NCBI RefSeq assembly: GCF_002077135.1
Contig: NZ_LDOS01000002.1
Span: forward strand, 744,001-808,000
DNA: 64,000 nt
Source: Metallibacterium scheffleri
Lineage (GTDB): Bacteria; Pseudomonadota; Gammaproteobacteria; Xanthomonadales; Rhodanobacteraceae
Direction: 5' to 3'
In this document: in pieces, positions 55,447 through 64,000 of the stretch
Layout of the letters: every line of letters begins with the position of its first letter
Position numbering within the stretch: the first letter of the stretch is position 1
Notes under the pieces: generated by a model
Told to the model about the DNA's origin: nothing
What the model saw: only the letters and a program-made list of their open reading frames with translations
Databases searched by the model: none
Translations under genes and position numbers: made by a program

Positions 55447-57894
55447 TCAGTCATTGCTCAGCGCTGCTACCGGCGGCGTGCGCGCCGCACGCAGGGCGGG
55501 GGCCAAGCAGGCCAGTACGGCGGCACCGAGCAGCAAGGCCACGAGACTGGAAAGCACCGTGGGGCTGGCAAGGATCGTATCGACTCCAACGGAGACGGCA
55601 TTGACCTGGACGCCTCCCAGGAGGGTCGTGACACCCCAGCCCAGCAGGAGGCCCGCCACGATGCCGGTACCTGCCTGGATCAAACCGATGCGCAGCACCG
55701 CCCAGAACAATCGCGCAGGTGAAGCGCCCAGCGCTGCGCGGACGCCCCATTCGCGCGTACGCGCGGTCGCGCTGGTGCTGACCACGGCAAACAAGCCCAG
55801 GCTGGATAAAGCCAGTGCCACGAACGCGATGAAACCGAAAATCAGCGTCAGCATCCGGTTGGGTCCGAAGACTTCATTCACGCGCTCTGCGAATGGGCGC
55901 AGATGCAGAAGCGCGAGACCTGGCGCGACTTGTCCAAGCATGCCTTTCAGCTCGCCAAGGTAATTCGACGGCGCTCCGCTGGTACGCGCCAGGATGTGCA
56001 GATTCCCATATTGACGCAGCACATCCATCAGTCCATCGGGTACTTGCGCCATGGGTACGTACACGATCGGCGGCGGCGGACTTCCAGGCCCCCAGACATG
56101 CACGTCACCAACCTCACCGACGATGCGCAGGCGCTGGGTAGGCAAGCCGACATGATGCAGGATCAGATCGAGGCGATGATCCAAGGCGCCTGTGGTGAAA
56201 TATTTTTTCTGAAAGCTGGCGTTGACGATGGCCACGGGCTCTGCGCCCGCGCGATCGCCGGCGTTGAAGCCGCGTCCGGCCAGCAGGGGAATCTGCAGTG
56301 TCTGGAATGCATCCGGCGTGACGAACTGATACTGAGCCGCGAAAGGCGGCGCTGTTCCGCGCTGGAATTTGAGCGTGACTGCGGATCCCAAGGGTGAGCC
56401 ATTCATGATCCCGGCCGCCACGATGCCAGGCTGCGCGCGCAGCCGATCGAGCGTGCGCAGGCCCAATGCATCCAGAGAGGACGTATCGGTGTACTGCGAC
56501 CGTGGCGGGTGAATGGTCGCCGTCAACACGTGAACGTAGGAGAAGCCGAGCGGTGCACGGTTGATGATGATTTCGGACCACGCGAACAAAAACGAGTAGA
56601 TCAGCAGAAACGTCGCCAGGGTGGCCTGCAGCATCACCAACGTCTTGCTGAGCCGTCCCGACGCGACGGTCTGCCCGCCGCGTCCGCCGGTGACAAGTTC
56701 GCGCACCGCATGCGGACTTCGTGCACGCCACAGTCCCACGCCGGCGGCAAGGAACGTCACCAATACGCTGGCCATCGCGCAGTAGGCCACGGCCACTGGC
56801 TGGATCGACACGTGGGTAATGAAGCCGAACCACTCGGGTCGCATCACGTTTGCGTTGGCCCATCTCAGGCATAACGCCGCGACGGCCAGCCCGAGCGCCG
56901 TGCCCAGAATACTGATCAGTATGGCCTCGGCCACGATCGGCAGCACGGTGCGCAAGGACGATGCCCCAAGGGCAGCACGGATCGCCTGCGCGTGGCCGTG
57001 GGCGAGAGCGCGCTGCAGCATCAGGTTGGCGATGTTCACTCCTGCCAGAGCCAGCAGTAACAGGTTGCACCGCAGAATGAATACCAAAATTTCGGCATAG
57101 CCAGCCACCATGTTGGAGGACAGCGGCGTGGCCGAGGCATGCGGATGTCGCGCCAGGCTCTCGCCATGGGCCGGCAACCAACTCTGCAATCGCGCATCGA
57201 TCTGCGCGCTGGCGTTGCTCAAGCTGACGCCGGGTTTCAATCGACCCAGCACCACCAGGTAGCTATTGAGGCGCTGTGCGGTCTCAAGCGCTGCCGGAAG
57301 CATCAGCGCGAAGGGCTCGGGCATGCGAAACCGCGCCGGCAGAACGCCGACGATCGTGGCTGGCGCGCCGTCGATCAGCAAAGTGCGGCCCAGCACGTCG
57401 TGCAGGCCCGCGTAATGACTCTGCCAGAAACCGTAGGTCAGGATCACCGCGCGTGGGCCGTGCGCCGAGGTTTCGGCTGCCGTGAAATTGCGCCCCAGTG
57501 CCATGCGCACGCCCAGCGTGGAGAGATAGTGCCGGCTGACTGAAAGCGCGTTCACCATGACCGGCGCATCCGTGGTGGCCACGTTGACCTCGGTGCCCCA
57601 ACTCAGGCTGTACCCGGTCGATTGCAGCGCCGACACATCGCGCAGCATGGGATACCAGCGCGCCGGCAGCTCGGAGAAATGTCCGGCGCCATCCGCCGGA
57701 CCAATCACCACCAGTTGTCTGGCCTGCGGATAGGGCAGCGGTGCCAGCACCAGCGTATTCACCAGCGCGAACATCGCCACTGACAGCCCCAGGCCCAGCG
57801 CCAGCGTCAGCCCCGCCAGCAGCACGAAGCCGGGCCGCCGCAGGCTGGCGCGCCAGGATTGCCAGAGTTCCCTGAAGATCACGCCTGGATTCAT
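55447..57894 (-). CDS. MacB/FtsX-type ABC permease 1 (ADOP-like, 815 aa)
   Basis: The protein has the double MacB-periplasmic/FtsX layout: one N-terminal helix, a periplasmic domain, a helix bundle, a second periplasmic domain and a last FtsX bundle (ATARTREWGVRAALGASPARLFWAVL). It starts RELWQSWRASLRRPGFVLLAGLTLALG, as do its two neighbours. Such permeases are mechanotransmitters for MacB-type exporters. It carries no ATPase domain and probably uses the ATPase at 62811-63575. Its C-terminus (PPVAALSND) differs slightly from the others. Confidence 0.87.
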   Translation of the reverse strand: MNPGVIFRELWQSWRASLRRPGFVLLAGLTLALGLGLSVAMFALVNTLVLAPLPYPQARQLVVIGPADGAGHFSELPARWYPMLRDVSALQSTGYSLSWGTEVNVATTDAPVMVNALSVSRHYLSTLGVRMALGRNFTAAETSAHGPRAVILTYGFWQSHYAGLHDVLGRTLLIDGAPATIVGVLPARFRMPEPFALMLPAALETAQRLNSYLVVLGRLKPGVSLSNASAQIDARLQSWLPAHGESLARHPHASATPLSSNMVAGYAEILVFILRCNLLLLALAGVNIANLMLQRALAHGHAQAIRAALGASSLRTVLPIVAEAILISILGTALGLAVAALCLRWANANVMRPEWFGFITHVSIQPVAVAYCAMASVLVTFLAAGVGLWRARSPHAVRELVTGGRGGQTVASGRLSKTLVMLQATLATFLLIYSFLFAWSEIIINRAPLGFSYVHVLTATIHPPRSQYTDTSSLDALGLRTLDRLRAQPGIVAAGIMNGSPLGSAVTLKFQRGTAPPFAAQYQFVTPDAFQTLQIPLLAGRGFNAGDRAGAEPVAIVNASFQKKYFTTGALDHRLDLILHHVGLPTQRLRIVGEVGDVHVWGPGSPPPPIVYVPMAQVPDGLMDVLRQYGNLHILARTSGAPSNYLGELKGMLGQVAPGLALLHLRPFAERVNEVFGPNRMLTLIFGFIAFVALALSSLGLFAVVSTSATARTREWGVRAALGASPARLFWAVLRIGLIQAGTGIVAGLLLGWGVTTLLGGVQVNAVSVGVDTILASPTVLSSLVALLLGAAVLACLAPALRAARTPPVAALSND

Positions 57895-57960
57895 GGCTGC
57901 ATCTCTCCGTTGGTGGTGAACATCGCAACCCGATCAGCCCGCGCTTTCATTGAGGCTCAC
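57797..57960. repeat. 164-nt direct repeat, copy 1 (permease 1 / permease 2 junction)
   Basis: This segment covers the last codons of permease 2, the 39-base gap and the first ~33 codons of permease 1. It aligns without gaps to 60260-60423 with seven mismatches by eye. It contains the GGAGAG ribosome-binding site of permease 1 and marks a tandem duplication. Confidence 0.85.
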
Positions 57961-60357
57961 TGTCAGCGGTGTCCTCGCGGCGCGCAGGGCGGGGGCGAGG
58001 CAGGCCAAGGTGCCGGCCAGAGAAAGCACGGCGCAGGTTGTCAGCAATGCCAGCGGATCGAGTACGTTCAAGCCAAAAAGGTAGGCACGCAGCACACCGG
58101 AAACGGCCCAGGCGATGCCAAGGCCGAGCACGAGCCCCCCGCATACTTGCAGCAGGCCAGTGCGCAGTACCGTCATCATCAGGTCTTGAGGTGTGGCGCC
58201 CATGGCGGCACGCACGCCGAATTCGCGCCGTCGCGCGGCAGTGGCAACCGCCATGACCGAATACAGACCGACGCTGGCGAGCCCGAGCGCCAGCGCCGCA
58301 ACAATGGTCGCGAGCAGCATGAGCAGGCGCGTCGGCGCCAGCGCCGCAGCGACACTGGTGCCGAGTGGCTCCAGGTTGGCCAGCGCCAGACCGGGCGCAA
58401 TCTCATGCACGGCCGCGCGCACGGCGCTCTCGTAGCTGCGCGGATTGCCGTGCACGCGCAGCATGAAATTCAGCGGCACGAACTGGCGCAGCTTGGCCAT
58501 CAGCGCAGCGGGCACCTGCTTGATGGGCACATAGACGATGGCTGGTGCCGGTTGCTGTGGACCGAACTGGCGGATATCGCCCACGATGCCGGTGACAGTA
58601 AAATGTTCGATTGGCACGCCGATGCTGCTGAGGTTGATCGTGAGGATCTGGCCGAGCGCGTTGCCCGACAGATGGCGCCGCTGGAATGCCGCGCTGACAA
58701 CCGCAACGGGCGCCGTGCCACGGCGATCAGCGACACCGATACCGCGGCCACGCAGCAAGGGAATGCCCAGGGTCGCAAACAGATCAGGGCTCACGAATCG
58801 GTACTGGGCAGAAATTTCCTGGCCACTGGGCAACAGTATGGGCAGATTCATCTGGGATTGAATTGGCGGGTTGCTGGTCAGCGCGGCGCGTTGCACGCCC
58901 GGAATTTCGCGCAGGCGATGCAGCAGTTCGCTGGACAGTCGCGACAACGCCGGGTAGTCCCGCGGCGGCGGTGCCACGGCGAACGTCAGCACGTGCGTGG
59001 GATCAAAGCCAAGATCGACCCGCGTCAATTTCAGCAGGCTGTGCGCGAACAGTGCCGCGATCAGCACTAGGCTCGCCGCCAGCGCTGCTTGTGCAATCAC
59101 CAGCACGCGGCTCAAACGACCGGCGCTGATGCTCAAGCCGCTGCGTCCGCCAGACACCAGTTCCTGCGGCGCGGCGCTGGCACGCACGCGCCACATACGC
59201 AGCAAGGCAGCAAGACTGGCCACCAACAATGCGGCGATCAGGGCAAAGGCGACCAAACGCGTGTTCAAACCGATATGGCGCACGGTGCCAAACCAATCTT
59301 GGTGCATCAGCTCGCTATTGAGCCAGTGCATGCCCGCCACGGCGACCAGCAGTCCGAGCGCCACGCCGGCCATCGCCACCAGCAGAGTTTCCGCCAGCGC
59401 CGGCAGCACCAGACGCAGGCCATGCGCGCCAAGCGCGGCACGCACCGAACTGGGATGGCTTTGCGCTGCGGCGCGCAGCAGCATCAGGTTGGAGACATTG
59501 CCGCCCGCGATCAGCAGGACGCAGCCGGCGCAGGTAAACACCATCCACAGCAATGACCGATAGCCATAATCCAGATTCGCGGCAAGTGTTGTCGCCGCAA
59601 AGTGCGCGCGCAGGGCGCGTAGATCGCCGCTGGCGCGTGCGTAGTTCTGCATCCGCGTTTGGATTTGTGCGCTGGCGGCACCCAGCGTGGTGTCAGGCGC
59701 CAGACGTCCGATGACGGTCAGGTTGGTGCCGGGGTCGGTGCTGTGCGGCGCGAGTTGCAGCGGCAGCAGCAGGTCGACCTGCGCCGGCCAGCGGAACGAG
59801 GTTGGCAATACGCCCACCACGGCATGTGGCTGACCATCGACCATCAGTGTCCGGCCGATGACTGCAGCACTGCCCCCGAACTGCCGCAACCAGAAGCCGT
59901 GGCTCAAGATCACCGCTGGTGATGCGTGCGGGCTGTCTTCACTGCGCGTGAAGTTGCGCCCTAGCGCCATGGTGACGCCCAGAGTGGCCAGAAATCCCTG
60001 GTCGACCGGTTGCGCCGCCACCATCACCGGCTGGCCGGAGCCCGCCACATTCACGTAGCGACCGCCATATGCAGCACCCACCGAAGCAAGGCCGGGCGGT
60101 TTGCCCAGGTGCTGATACCAGATTGGCGACATGTCTCCGGATACGCCGGCTGCATAGCTCGGGCCGATCTGTACCAGCCGGCTGGGGTCAGGATACGGCA
60201 GCGGTTTCAGCATCACGGAGTAAAGCAGTGCGAAACCCGCCACGCAGGCGCCCACCCCAAGCGCCAGCGTCAGCCCCGCCAGCAGCACGAAGCCCGGCCG
60301 GCGCAAGCTGGCGCGCCAGGATTGCCAGAGTTCCCTGAAGATCACGCTTGGATTCAT
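57934..60357 (-). CDS. MacB/FtsX-type ABC permease 2 (ADOP-like, 807 aa)
   Basis: A paralogue of permease 1 with the same architecture. The first 34 residues differ from permease 1 at only one position (MNPSVIFRELWQSWRASL). The periplasmic parts diverge strongly (SYAAGVSGDMSPIWYQHLGKPPG), suggesting different ligands or partners. The late FtsX bundle has ATAARRREFGVRAAMGATPQDLMM and a C-terminus of TPLTVSLNESAG. The gap to permease 1 is 39 bases and holds a GGAGAG ribosome-binding site. Confidence 0.87.
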   Translation of the reverse strand: MNPSVIFRELWQSWRASLRRPGFVLLAGLTLALGVGACVAGFALLYSVMLKPLPYPDPSRLVQIGPSYAAGVSGDMSPIWYQHLGKPPGLASVGAAYGGRYVNVAGSGQPVMVAAQPVDQGFLATLGVTMALGRNFTRSEDSPHASPAVILSHGFWLRQFGGSAAVIGRTLMVDGQPHAVVGVLPTSFRWPAQVDLLLPLQLAPHSTDPGTNLTVIGRLAPDTTLGAASAQIQTRMQNYARASGDLRALRAHFAATTLAANLDYGYRSLLWMVFTCAGCVLLIAGGNVSNLMLLRAAAQSHPSSVRAALGAHGLRLVLPALAETLLVAMAGVALGLLVAVAGMHWLNSELMHQDWFGTVRHIGLNTRLVAFALIAALLVASLAALLRMWRVRASAAPQELVSGGRSGLSISAGRLSRVLVIAQAALAASLVLIAALFAHSLLKLTRVDLGFDPTHVLTFAVAPPPRDYPALSRLSSELLHRLREIPGVQRAALTSNPPIQSQMNLPILLPSGQEISAQYRFVSPDLFATLGIPLLRGRGIGVADRRGTAPVAVVSAAFQRRHLSGNALGQILTINLSSIGVPIEHFTVTGIVGDIRQFGPQQPAPAIVYVPIKQVPAALMAKLRQFVPLNFMLRVHGNPRSYESAVRAAVHEIAPGLALANLEPLGTSVAAALAPTRLLMLLATIVAALALGLASVGLYSVMAVATAARRREFGVRAAMGATPQDLMMTVLRTGLLQVCGGLVLGLGIAWAVSGVLRAYLFGLNVLDPLALLTTCAVLSLAGTLACLAPALRAARTPLTVSLNESAG

Positions 60358-60423
60358 GGCTGCATCTCTCCGTTGGTGGCGAACATCGCAACCCGATCAA
60401 CCCGCGCTGTCATTGAGGCTCAC
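60260..60423. repeat. 164-nt direct repeat, copy 2 (permease 2 / permease 3 junction)
   Basis: This segment covers the end of permease 3, the 39-base gap and the start of permease 2. It lies exactly 2463 bases from copy 1, about one permease gene plus gap. A third, weaker match to the permease-start part is at the beginning of permease 3 (near 62720-62820). Confidence 0.85.
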
Positions 60424-62814
60424 CGTTGGGGATGTGCGCGCGGCGCGCAGGGCGGGGCCGAGCGTGGCCAGAAATCCGGTGGCGAGCAGCACCAGCCAGG
60501 TCAGCAGCATCGCGGAGGGGTCGAAGCCCCTGAGTCCGAGCAGGAACGCGTGCGCGGCCATGCCCAGCAACACGGCGATCACGCTGCCGACCACCAGGCC
60601 GATGGCCAGCGGGCGCAGACCGGCGCGCAGGATCAGGGCGAACAGCGCGCGTGGTGACGCACCCAGCGCGGCGCGGACGCCGAACTCGCGGGTGCGCGCG
60701 TTGACGCTGACGCGCATCACCGCGTACAGGCCCATGCCCGCCAGCAGCAAAGCCAGCAGCCCGGCCGTCGCGATGACGTCGGACAGCAGGCCCAGAAAGG
60801 CCAGCATCCCGGATACTTGCGCGCTGGGCGGCAGCAGTTTGGCGACGGCCAGCGCAGGCGCCGTCTGCTGGACCTTGGCGCGCACGCTGGCAAGACTCGG
60901 CGTAGCGCCTGGGTGCATGCGCAGCAGAAAATGCAGCCCATTGCTGTAAACCGGCGCGCTGCGCGGATCCATGGGCAGTGGCACGAACACCACCGGGTTC
61001 GCGGCCTGGCCAGGCGCGTGGGCGTTCGCGGTCACGCCGACGATGCGCAACGACTCGGGTGCGCCTTTCTTGGGCGTGGTGCCGAGCAACTGGCCCAGCG
61101 CCGCATCGTGCAGGTAGCGCTTGGCGAAGGCGGCATTGACCAGGGCCACCGCGGCGCCGTCATGGAAATCGGCGTGGTCGAACGGACGGCCGCGCAGCAA
61201 GCCGAGGCGCACGGACTGCAGGTAGTCGCGGCTGATCGCACGCGTGGCGACCGTGGCCGCATGTCCATCCGGCAATTTGAATGCGTAGTCGTCGGTATCG
61301 TCATGCAGCGCCAGGTCGCTGGCGGCGTCGGTATCGACGCCCGGGATCGAACGCAGCGTGGCGGTGATCCGCGCGGCCAGCATGGCCAGGCTTTGTCGAT
61401 CCGGGTACAGCTGACGTGGCGGTAGCACGTGAAAGCTGTACACATGGCGCGTGTCGTAACCCGTGTTGGCATGAGCGCTGCGGTAAGCGGCTTGCGCGAG
61501 CAACATCGAGATACCGACCAGACTGGTGGCGAGCACCGCCTGCACCACGACCAGCACCCGGCTGAGCCGCGATGCACGCGCGTCCTGGCCACCGTGCAGG
61601 CCTTGCGTGGATGCGACCGATGCGCCCAGCGCACGCGCGCGTCGCGCGCCGGTGATCGCGCCGATGCTGGTGATCAGCAGCGCGATGAGGATGGCGAACA
61701 CGACCATGCTGCCGGTCAGCGCGACGTGGCTTGCGCCCATGAAGCCGATGCTCGCGACATGCTCGGCCAGGGCGTGCAGCAGCAGGTCGCTCGCCAGCAA
61801 TCCCGCAGAGCAGCCGATGAGGACGATCAGCAAACCATCGGACAGTGCCGTCAGCAGCAGGCGCCAGGCGGAAGCCCCCATCGCCGCGCGGATCGCCAGC
61901 TGATGTCGATGTTGCTGCGCGCGCAGCAACATCAGGTTGACCACGTTGCTGCCGGTCAGCAGCAGCAGGGCCGTGGTCATTAGACCCAGCAACATTCCAA
62001 CCCCACCCGCACTGGGGCGCATGGAATGCTGCAGTGGTTCTGCGACGAAGGGATGCTTTTCAAAGTGATGTTTGCCTTGCGCCGTGAAAAACAGACGCAT
62101 GCGCAGCGCGGCTTCCGCGCCGAGCTGCCGGAAGCTGGTGTGGGCATCGAGGCGCGCGATCGCGGTCAGATCGGTGTCGCGCGTCAGGCCCGGTGCGGCG
62201 CGCAGGGGCAGCAGCAGTTGGATGCGGGCAAAACTCAATTCCGGAAATGACTTGGGTAGAACCCCGACGATGCGCGTGACCTGACCATTGATGCTCAGGT
62301 TCTTGCCGATGACCTCATGGCTACCGCCGAAGTGCTGCAGCCAGAAGCCGTGGCTGATGATGACCACGCGTGGCCCATGCGGGTCATCCTCGGCGGTGGT
62401 GAAGTAGCGACCCAGGGCCATCGGCATGGCCAGCGTGGCCAGATAGCCGCGATCCACGCGCTGTGCATACACCAGCAGCGGAATGCGGCCGACACTCACA
62501 TTGACTTGGCTGAAAAAAGTGCTCGCGCCGATCGAGGCGATGCCGGGCAGGCTGCGCAGTTGCTCGTACTGTTTCAGCGAGATGGAGGTGTAATGCCCAG
62601 GCGCGTGGCTTGGGCCGATATAGGCAAGGCGATCCGGTTGCGGCGCCGCGAGTCGTGCCTGACTCGCCGTCGAGGAGATAAACACGTCCAGCAGCGGCGC
62701 ACACAGCGCCGCCCCCAAGGCCAGCGCCAGCCCGGTGAGCAGCACGAAGCCCGGCCGCCGCAGGCTGGCGCGCCAGGATTGCCAGAGTTCGCGCAGCAGC
62801 ACCCCCGCTTTCAT
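60397..62814 (-). CDS. MacB/FtsX-type ABC permease 3 (ADOP-like, 805 aa)
   Basis: The first permease in transcription order, with start MKAGVLLRELWQSWRASLRR. It has the same double MacB/FtsX arrangement and late NARTREFGVRAALGASPRALFALIL. It is the most divergent at the N-terminal helix (ALALGAALCAPLLDVFISS) and first periplasmic domain. It overlaps the ATPase gene by 4 bases (ATGA), which makes it the permease most tightly coupled to the ATPase. Confidence 0.87.
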   Translation of the reverse strand: MKAGVLLRELWQSWRASLRRPGFVLLTGLALALGAALCAPLLDVFISSTASQARLAAPQPDRLAYIGPSHAPGHYTSISLKQYEQLRSLPGIASIGASTFFSQVNVSVGRIPLLVYAQRVDRGYLATLAMPMALGRYFTTAEDDPHGPRVVIISHGFWLQHFGGSHEVIGKNLSINGQVTRIVGVLPKSFPELSFARIQLLLPLRAAPGLTRDTDLTAIARLDAHTSFRQLGAEAALRMRLFFTAQGKHHFEKHPFVAEPLQHSMRPSAGGVGMLLGLMTTALLLLTGSNVVNLMLLRAQQHRHQLAIRAAMGASAWRLLLTALSDGLLIVLIGCSAGLLASDLLLHALAEHVASIGFMGASHVALTGSMVVFAILIALLITSIGAITGARRARALGASVASTQGLHGGQDARASRLSRVLVVVQAVLATSLVGISMLLAQAAYRSAHANTGYDTRHVYSFHVLPPRQLYPDRQSLAMLAARITATLRSIPGVDTDAASDLALHDDTDDYAFKLPDGHAATVATRAISRDYLQSVRLGLLRGRPFDHADFHDGAAVALVNAAFAKRYLHDAALGQLLGTTPKKGAPESLRIVGVTANAHAPGQAANPVVFVPLPMDPRSAPVYSNGLHFLLRMHPGATPSLASVRAKVQQTAPALAVAKLLPPSAQVSGMLAFLGLLSDVIATAGLLALLLAGMGLYAVMRVSVNARTREFGVRAALGASPRALFALILRAGLRPLAIGLVVGSVIAVLLGMAAHAFLLGLRGFDPSAMLLTWLVLLATGFLATLGPALRAARTSPTVSLNDSAG

Positions 62815-63575
62815 GGCTGCGTGCCCGGGTCGAGATCGACCATGGCCTCGAGGCGTGCTTCGTCCTCGCGGGTGAGGCGCTGGAAGCTGTCTTCATCGAC
62901 GATGCGGCCATCGAACAGGCGCACGCTGCGCTGCGCCGACGCGGCGTAGCGCGCGTCGTGGGTGACCATGCAGATGGTCGAGCCCTTGCGGTGCAGCTCG
63001 GTGAGCAGTTGCATCACCGCGTCGCCGTTGCGCGAGTCGAGGTTGCCGGTGGGCTCATCGGCCAGCAGGATCGCAGGCTGGCCGACCAGCGCGCGCGCCA
63101 CCGCCACGCGCTGCTGCTGGCCGCCGGAAAGCTGCGAAGGGTAGTGGCGCAGGCGGTGCGCCATGCCGACTTGCTCCAGCGCTTCCTGCACGCGGCGGCG
63201 GCGCTCGGCGCGGCCGATGCCGCTGCGGTAGGTCAGCGGCAGCTCGACGTTTTCCTCGACGGTGAGATCGCCGATCAGGTTGAATGCCTGGAAGATGAAA
63301 CCGATCTCGGCGTTGCGCAGGCGCGCGCGCTGGCGCAGGCCCAGCGTGGCCACGGCGTGGCCGTTGAGTTCGTAGCTGCCGGCGCTGGGCGCATCGAGCA
63401 GGCCGAGGATCGACAGCAAGGTGGTCTTGCCACAACCGGACGGCCCGGTGATGCACACGAACTCGCCCTTGCGGATGTCCAGGTGCACGTCGCTGAGCGC
63501 GTGCGTTTCCACTTCGTCGGTCTGAAATACCTTGCGTACATCGGCCAGCGTGATCACGGATGCGGCGGCAGTCAT
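62811..63575 (-). CDS. MacB-type ABC transporter ATP-binding protein
   Basis: This 254-aa nucleotide-binding domain has Walker A GPSGCGKTT (44-52), Q-loop FQAFNLI, signature LSGGQQQRVAVARAL, Walker B ILLADEPTGNLDS and H-loop THDARYA. It belongs to the LolD/MacB/FtsE group that powers FtsX-type permeases. The ATG at 63575 is used; the open frame upstream is not family-like. It lies 32 bp after the adaptor gene and is the only ATPase gene seen for three permeases. Confidence 0.93.
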   Translation of the reverse strand: MTAAASVITLADVRKVFQTDEVETHALSDVHLDIRKGEFVCITGPSGCGKTTLLSILGLLDAPSAGSYELNGHAVATLGLRQRARLRNAEIGFIFQAFNLIGDLTVEENVELPLTYRSGIGRAERRRRVQEALEQVGMAHRLRHYPSQLSGGQQQRVAVARALVGQPAILLADEPTGNLDSRNGDAVMQLLTELHRKGSTICMVTHDARYAASAQRSVRLFDGRIVDEDSFQRLTREDEARLEAMVDLDPGTQP

Positions 63576-63607
63576 GGCGTACTCCGGTGGCGTGGGAAAG
63601 CGGCGGG

Positions 63608-64000
63608 TCATTCGATGCGGATGCGGTTGTACTTGTCCCAGATGCTGGTGTCGGACAGGATCACCTTGTCGCCTGCGGCGAGGCCCTTGATGATTTGCAC
63701 GCGGTCGATGGATGCCGCGCCCAGGCGCACCGGCACGCGCGTGGCGGTGTCGCTGCCCGGGTCGAGACGGAACAGCGAGATCGTGGCGTCGGACTGCCCC
63801 AGCGCCGGGCGCCCCACCCACAGCACGTTGCGCAGGCGCATCACGCGGATGCGGCCCTCGACCGACAGATCGGGCCGCGCGCCGGGCGGCAGCTTGCCGC
63901 GCAGATCGACCTCGATGCGCACGCTGCCCTCGTGCACGGCGGGGTCGATGCGCGTCACCGTGCCGTCGATCAGGCCATCGTGCGTGTCCACGCTCACCGG
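63608..64000 (-). CDS. HlyD/MacA-type periplasmic adaptor, C-terminal part (5' end outside window)
   Basis: The frame is open to the window edge and yields 130 C-terminal residues. They cover the beta-barrel and membrane-proximal regions of a membrane-fusion protein (GTVTRIDPAVHEGSVRIEVDLRGKLPPGARPDLSVEGRI, then VQIIKGLAAGDKVILSD). Together with the ATPase and permeases it makes a MacAB-like tripartite exporter. An outer-membrane channel may lie beyond the window. Confidence 0.85.
   Translation of the reverse strand, partial: PVSVDTHDGLIDGTVTRIDPAVHEGSVRIEVDLRGKLPPGARPDLSVEGRIRVMRLRNVLWVGRPALGQSDATISLFRLDPGSDTATRVPVRLGAASIDRVQIIKGLAAGDKVILSDTSIWDKYNRIRIE

Overview
The window is a GC-rich, densely packed gammaproteobacterial chromosome segment with many ATGA-type gene overlaps. 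Gene content and order point to the Xanthomonadales, probably a Rhodanobacteraceae-like lineage: recN/hrcA-grpE-dnaK-dnaJ, cmk-rpsA-ihfB-lapA-lapB followed by O-antigen initiation genes and galU, a Kdo kinase (kdkA) beside a heptosyltransferase, ndk-rlmN-pilW-rodZ-yfgM-bamB-der, and a psrA-fadBA unit. The taxon is inferred from this synteny alone.

Layout. 1-9455: DNA repair and heat-shock genes (recN 5' part, hrcA, grpE, dnaK, dnaJ), then epmA, cmk, rpsA and ihfB. 9555-14800: envelope polysaccharide block (lapA, lapB, a WecA/WbpL-type transferase, a WbpM-type dehydratase, galU). 14803-17721: a tightly overlapping trio (PLP trans-sulfuration enzyme, DadA-type oxidoreductase, PaaI-type thioesterase). 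17751-28101: a PAP2 phosphatase, a two-gene RND efflux unit whose 3' end overlaps a convergent CPA2 antiporter by 65 bp, then a leftward run (antiporter, MFS, DUF2461, exonuclease I, alpha/beta hydrolase). 28191-29152: orn and a DUF6165-like gene.

29153-31834 is a small accessory island: a tyrosine integrase broken by one frameshift, a HigBA-like toxin-antitoxin pair with its own operator-promoter and an apparently leaderless first gene, an unassigned 51-aa ORF, and an IS3-family transposase remnant. It sits between orn/DUF6165 and LPS-core genes (GT9 heptosyltransferase, kdkA, an MBL hydrolase).

34482-40080: an MFS exporter, 4.5S RNA (ffs), tRNA-Ser(GGA), then dnaX-ebfC-recR-HIT and two small membrane proteins. 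40285-44574 (leftward): beta-oxidation genes fadA and fadB, the latter with a dehydrogenase-first domain order, under a PsrA-like TetR regulator that starts at a TTG just behind a CAAAC/GTTTG palindrome. 44820-52527: ndk, rlmN, pilW, rodZ, yfgM, bamB, der and a rhodanese-MoeB fusion.

52689-64000 (leftward) is the most unusual block: an HlyD-type adaptor (cut by the window end), one MacB-type ATPase, three tandem paralogous ~810-aa FtsX/MacB (ADOP-like) permeases, and an NtrC/NtrY-like two-component pair. Permeases 1/2 and 2/3 meet at copies of one 164-nt segment exactly 2463 bp apart, a clear sign of tandem duplication. The sigma-54-type regulator carries GAYTDA where classical activators have GAFTGA. 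No gene-free stretch exceeds 300 bases and no CRISPR array is present.
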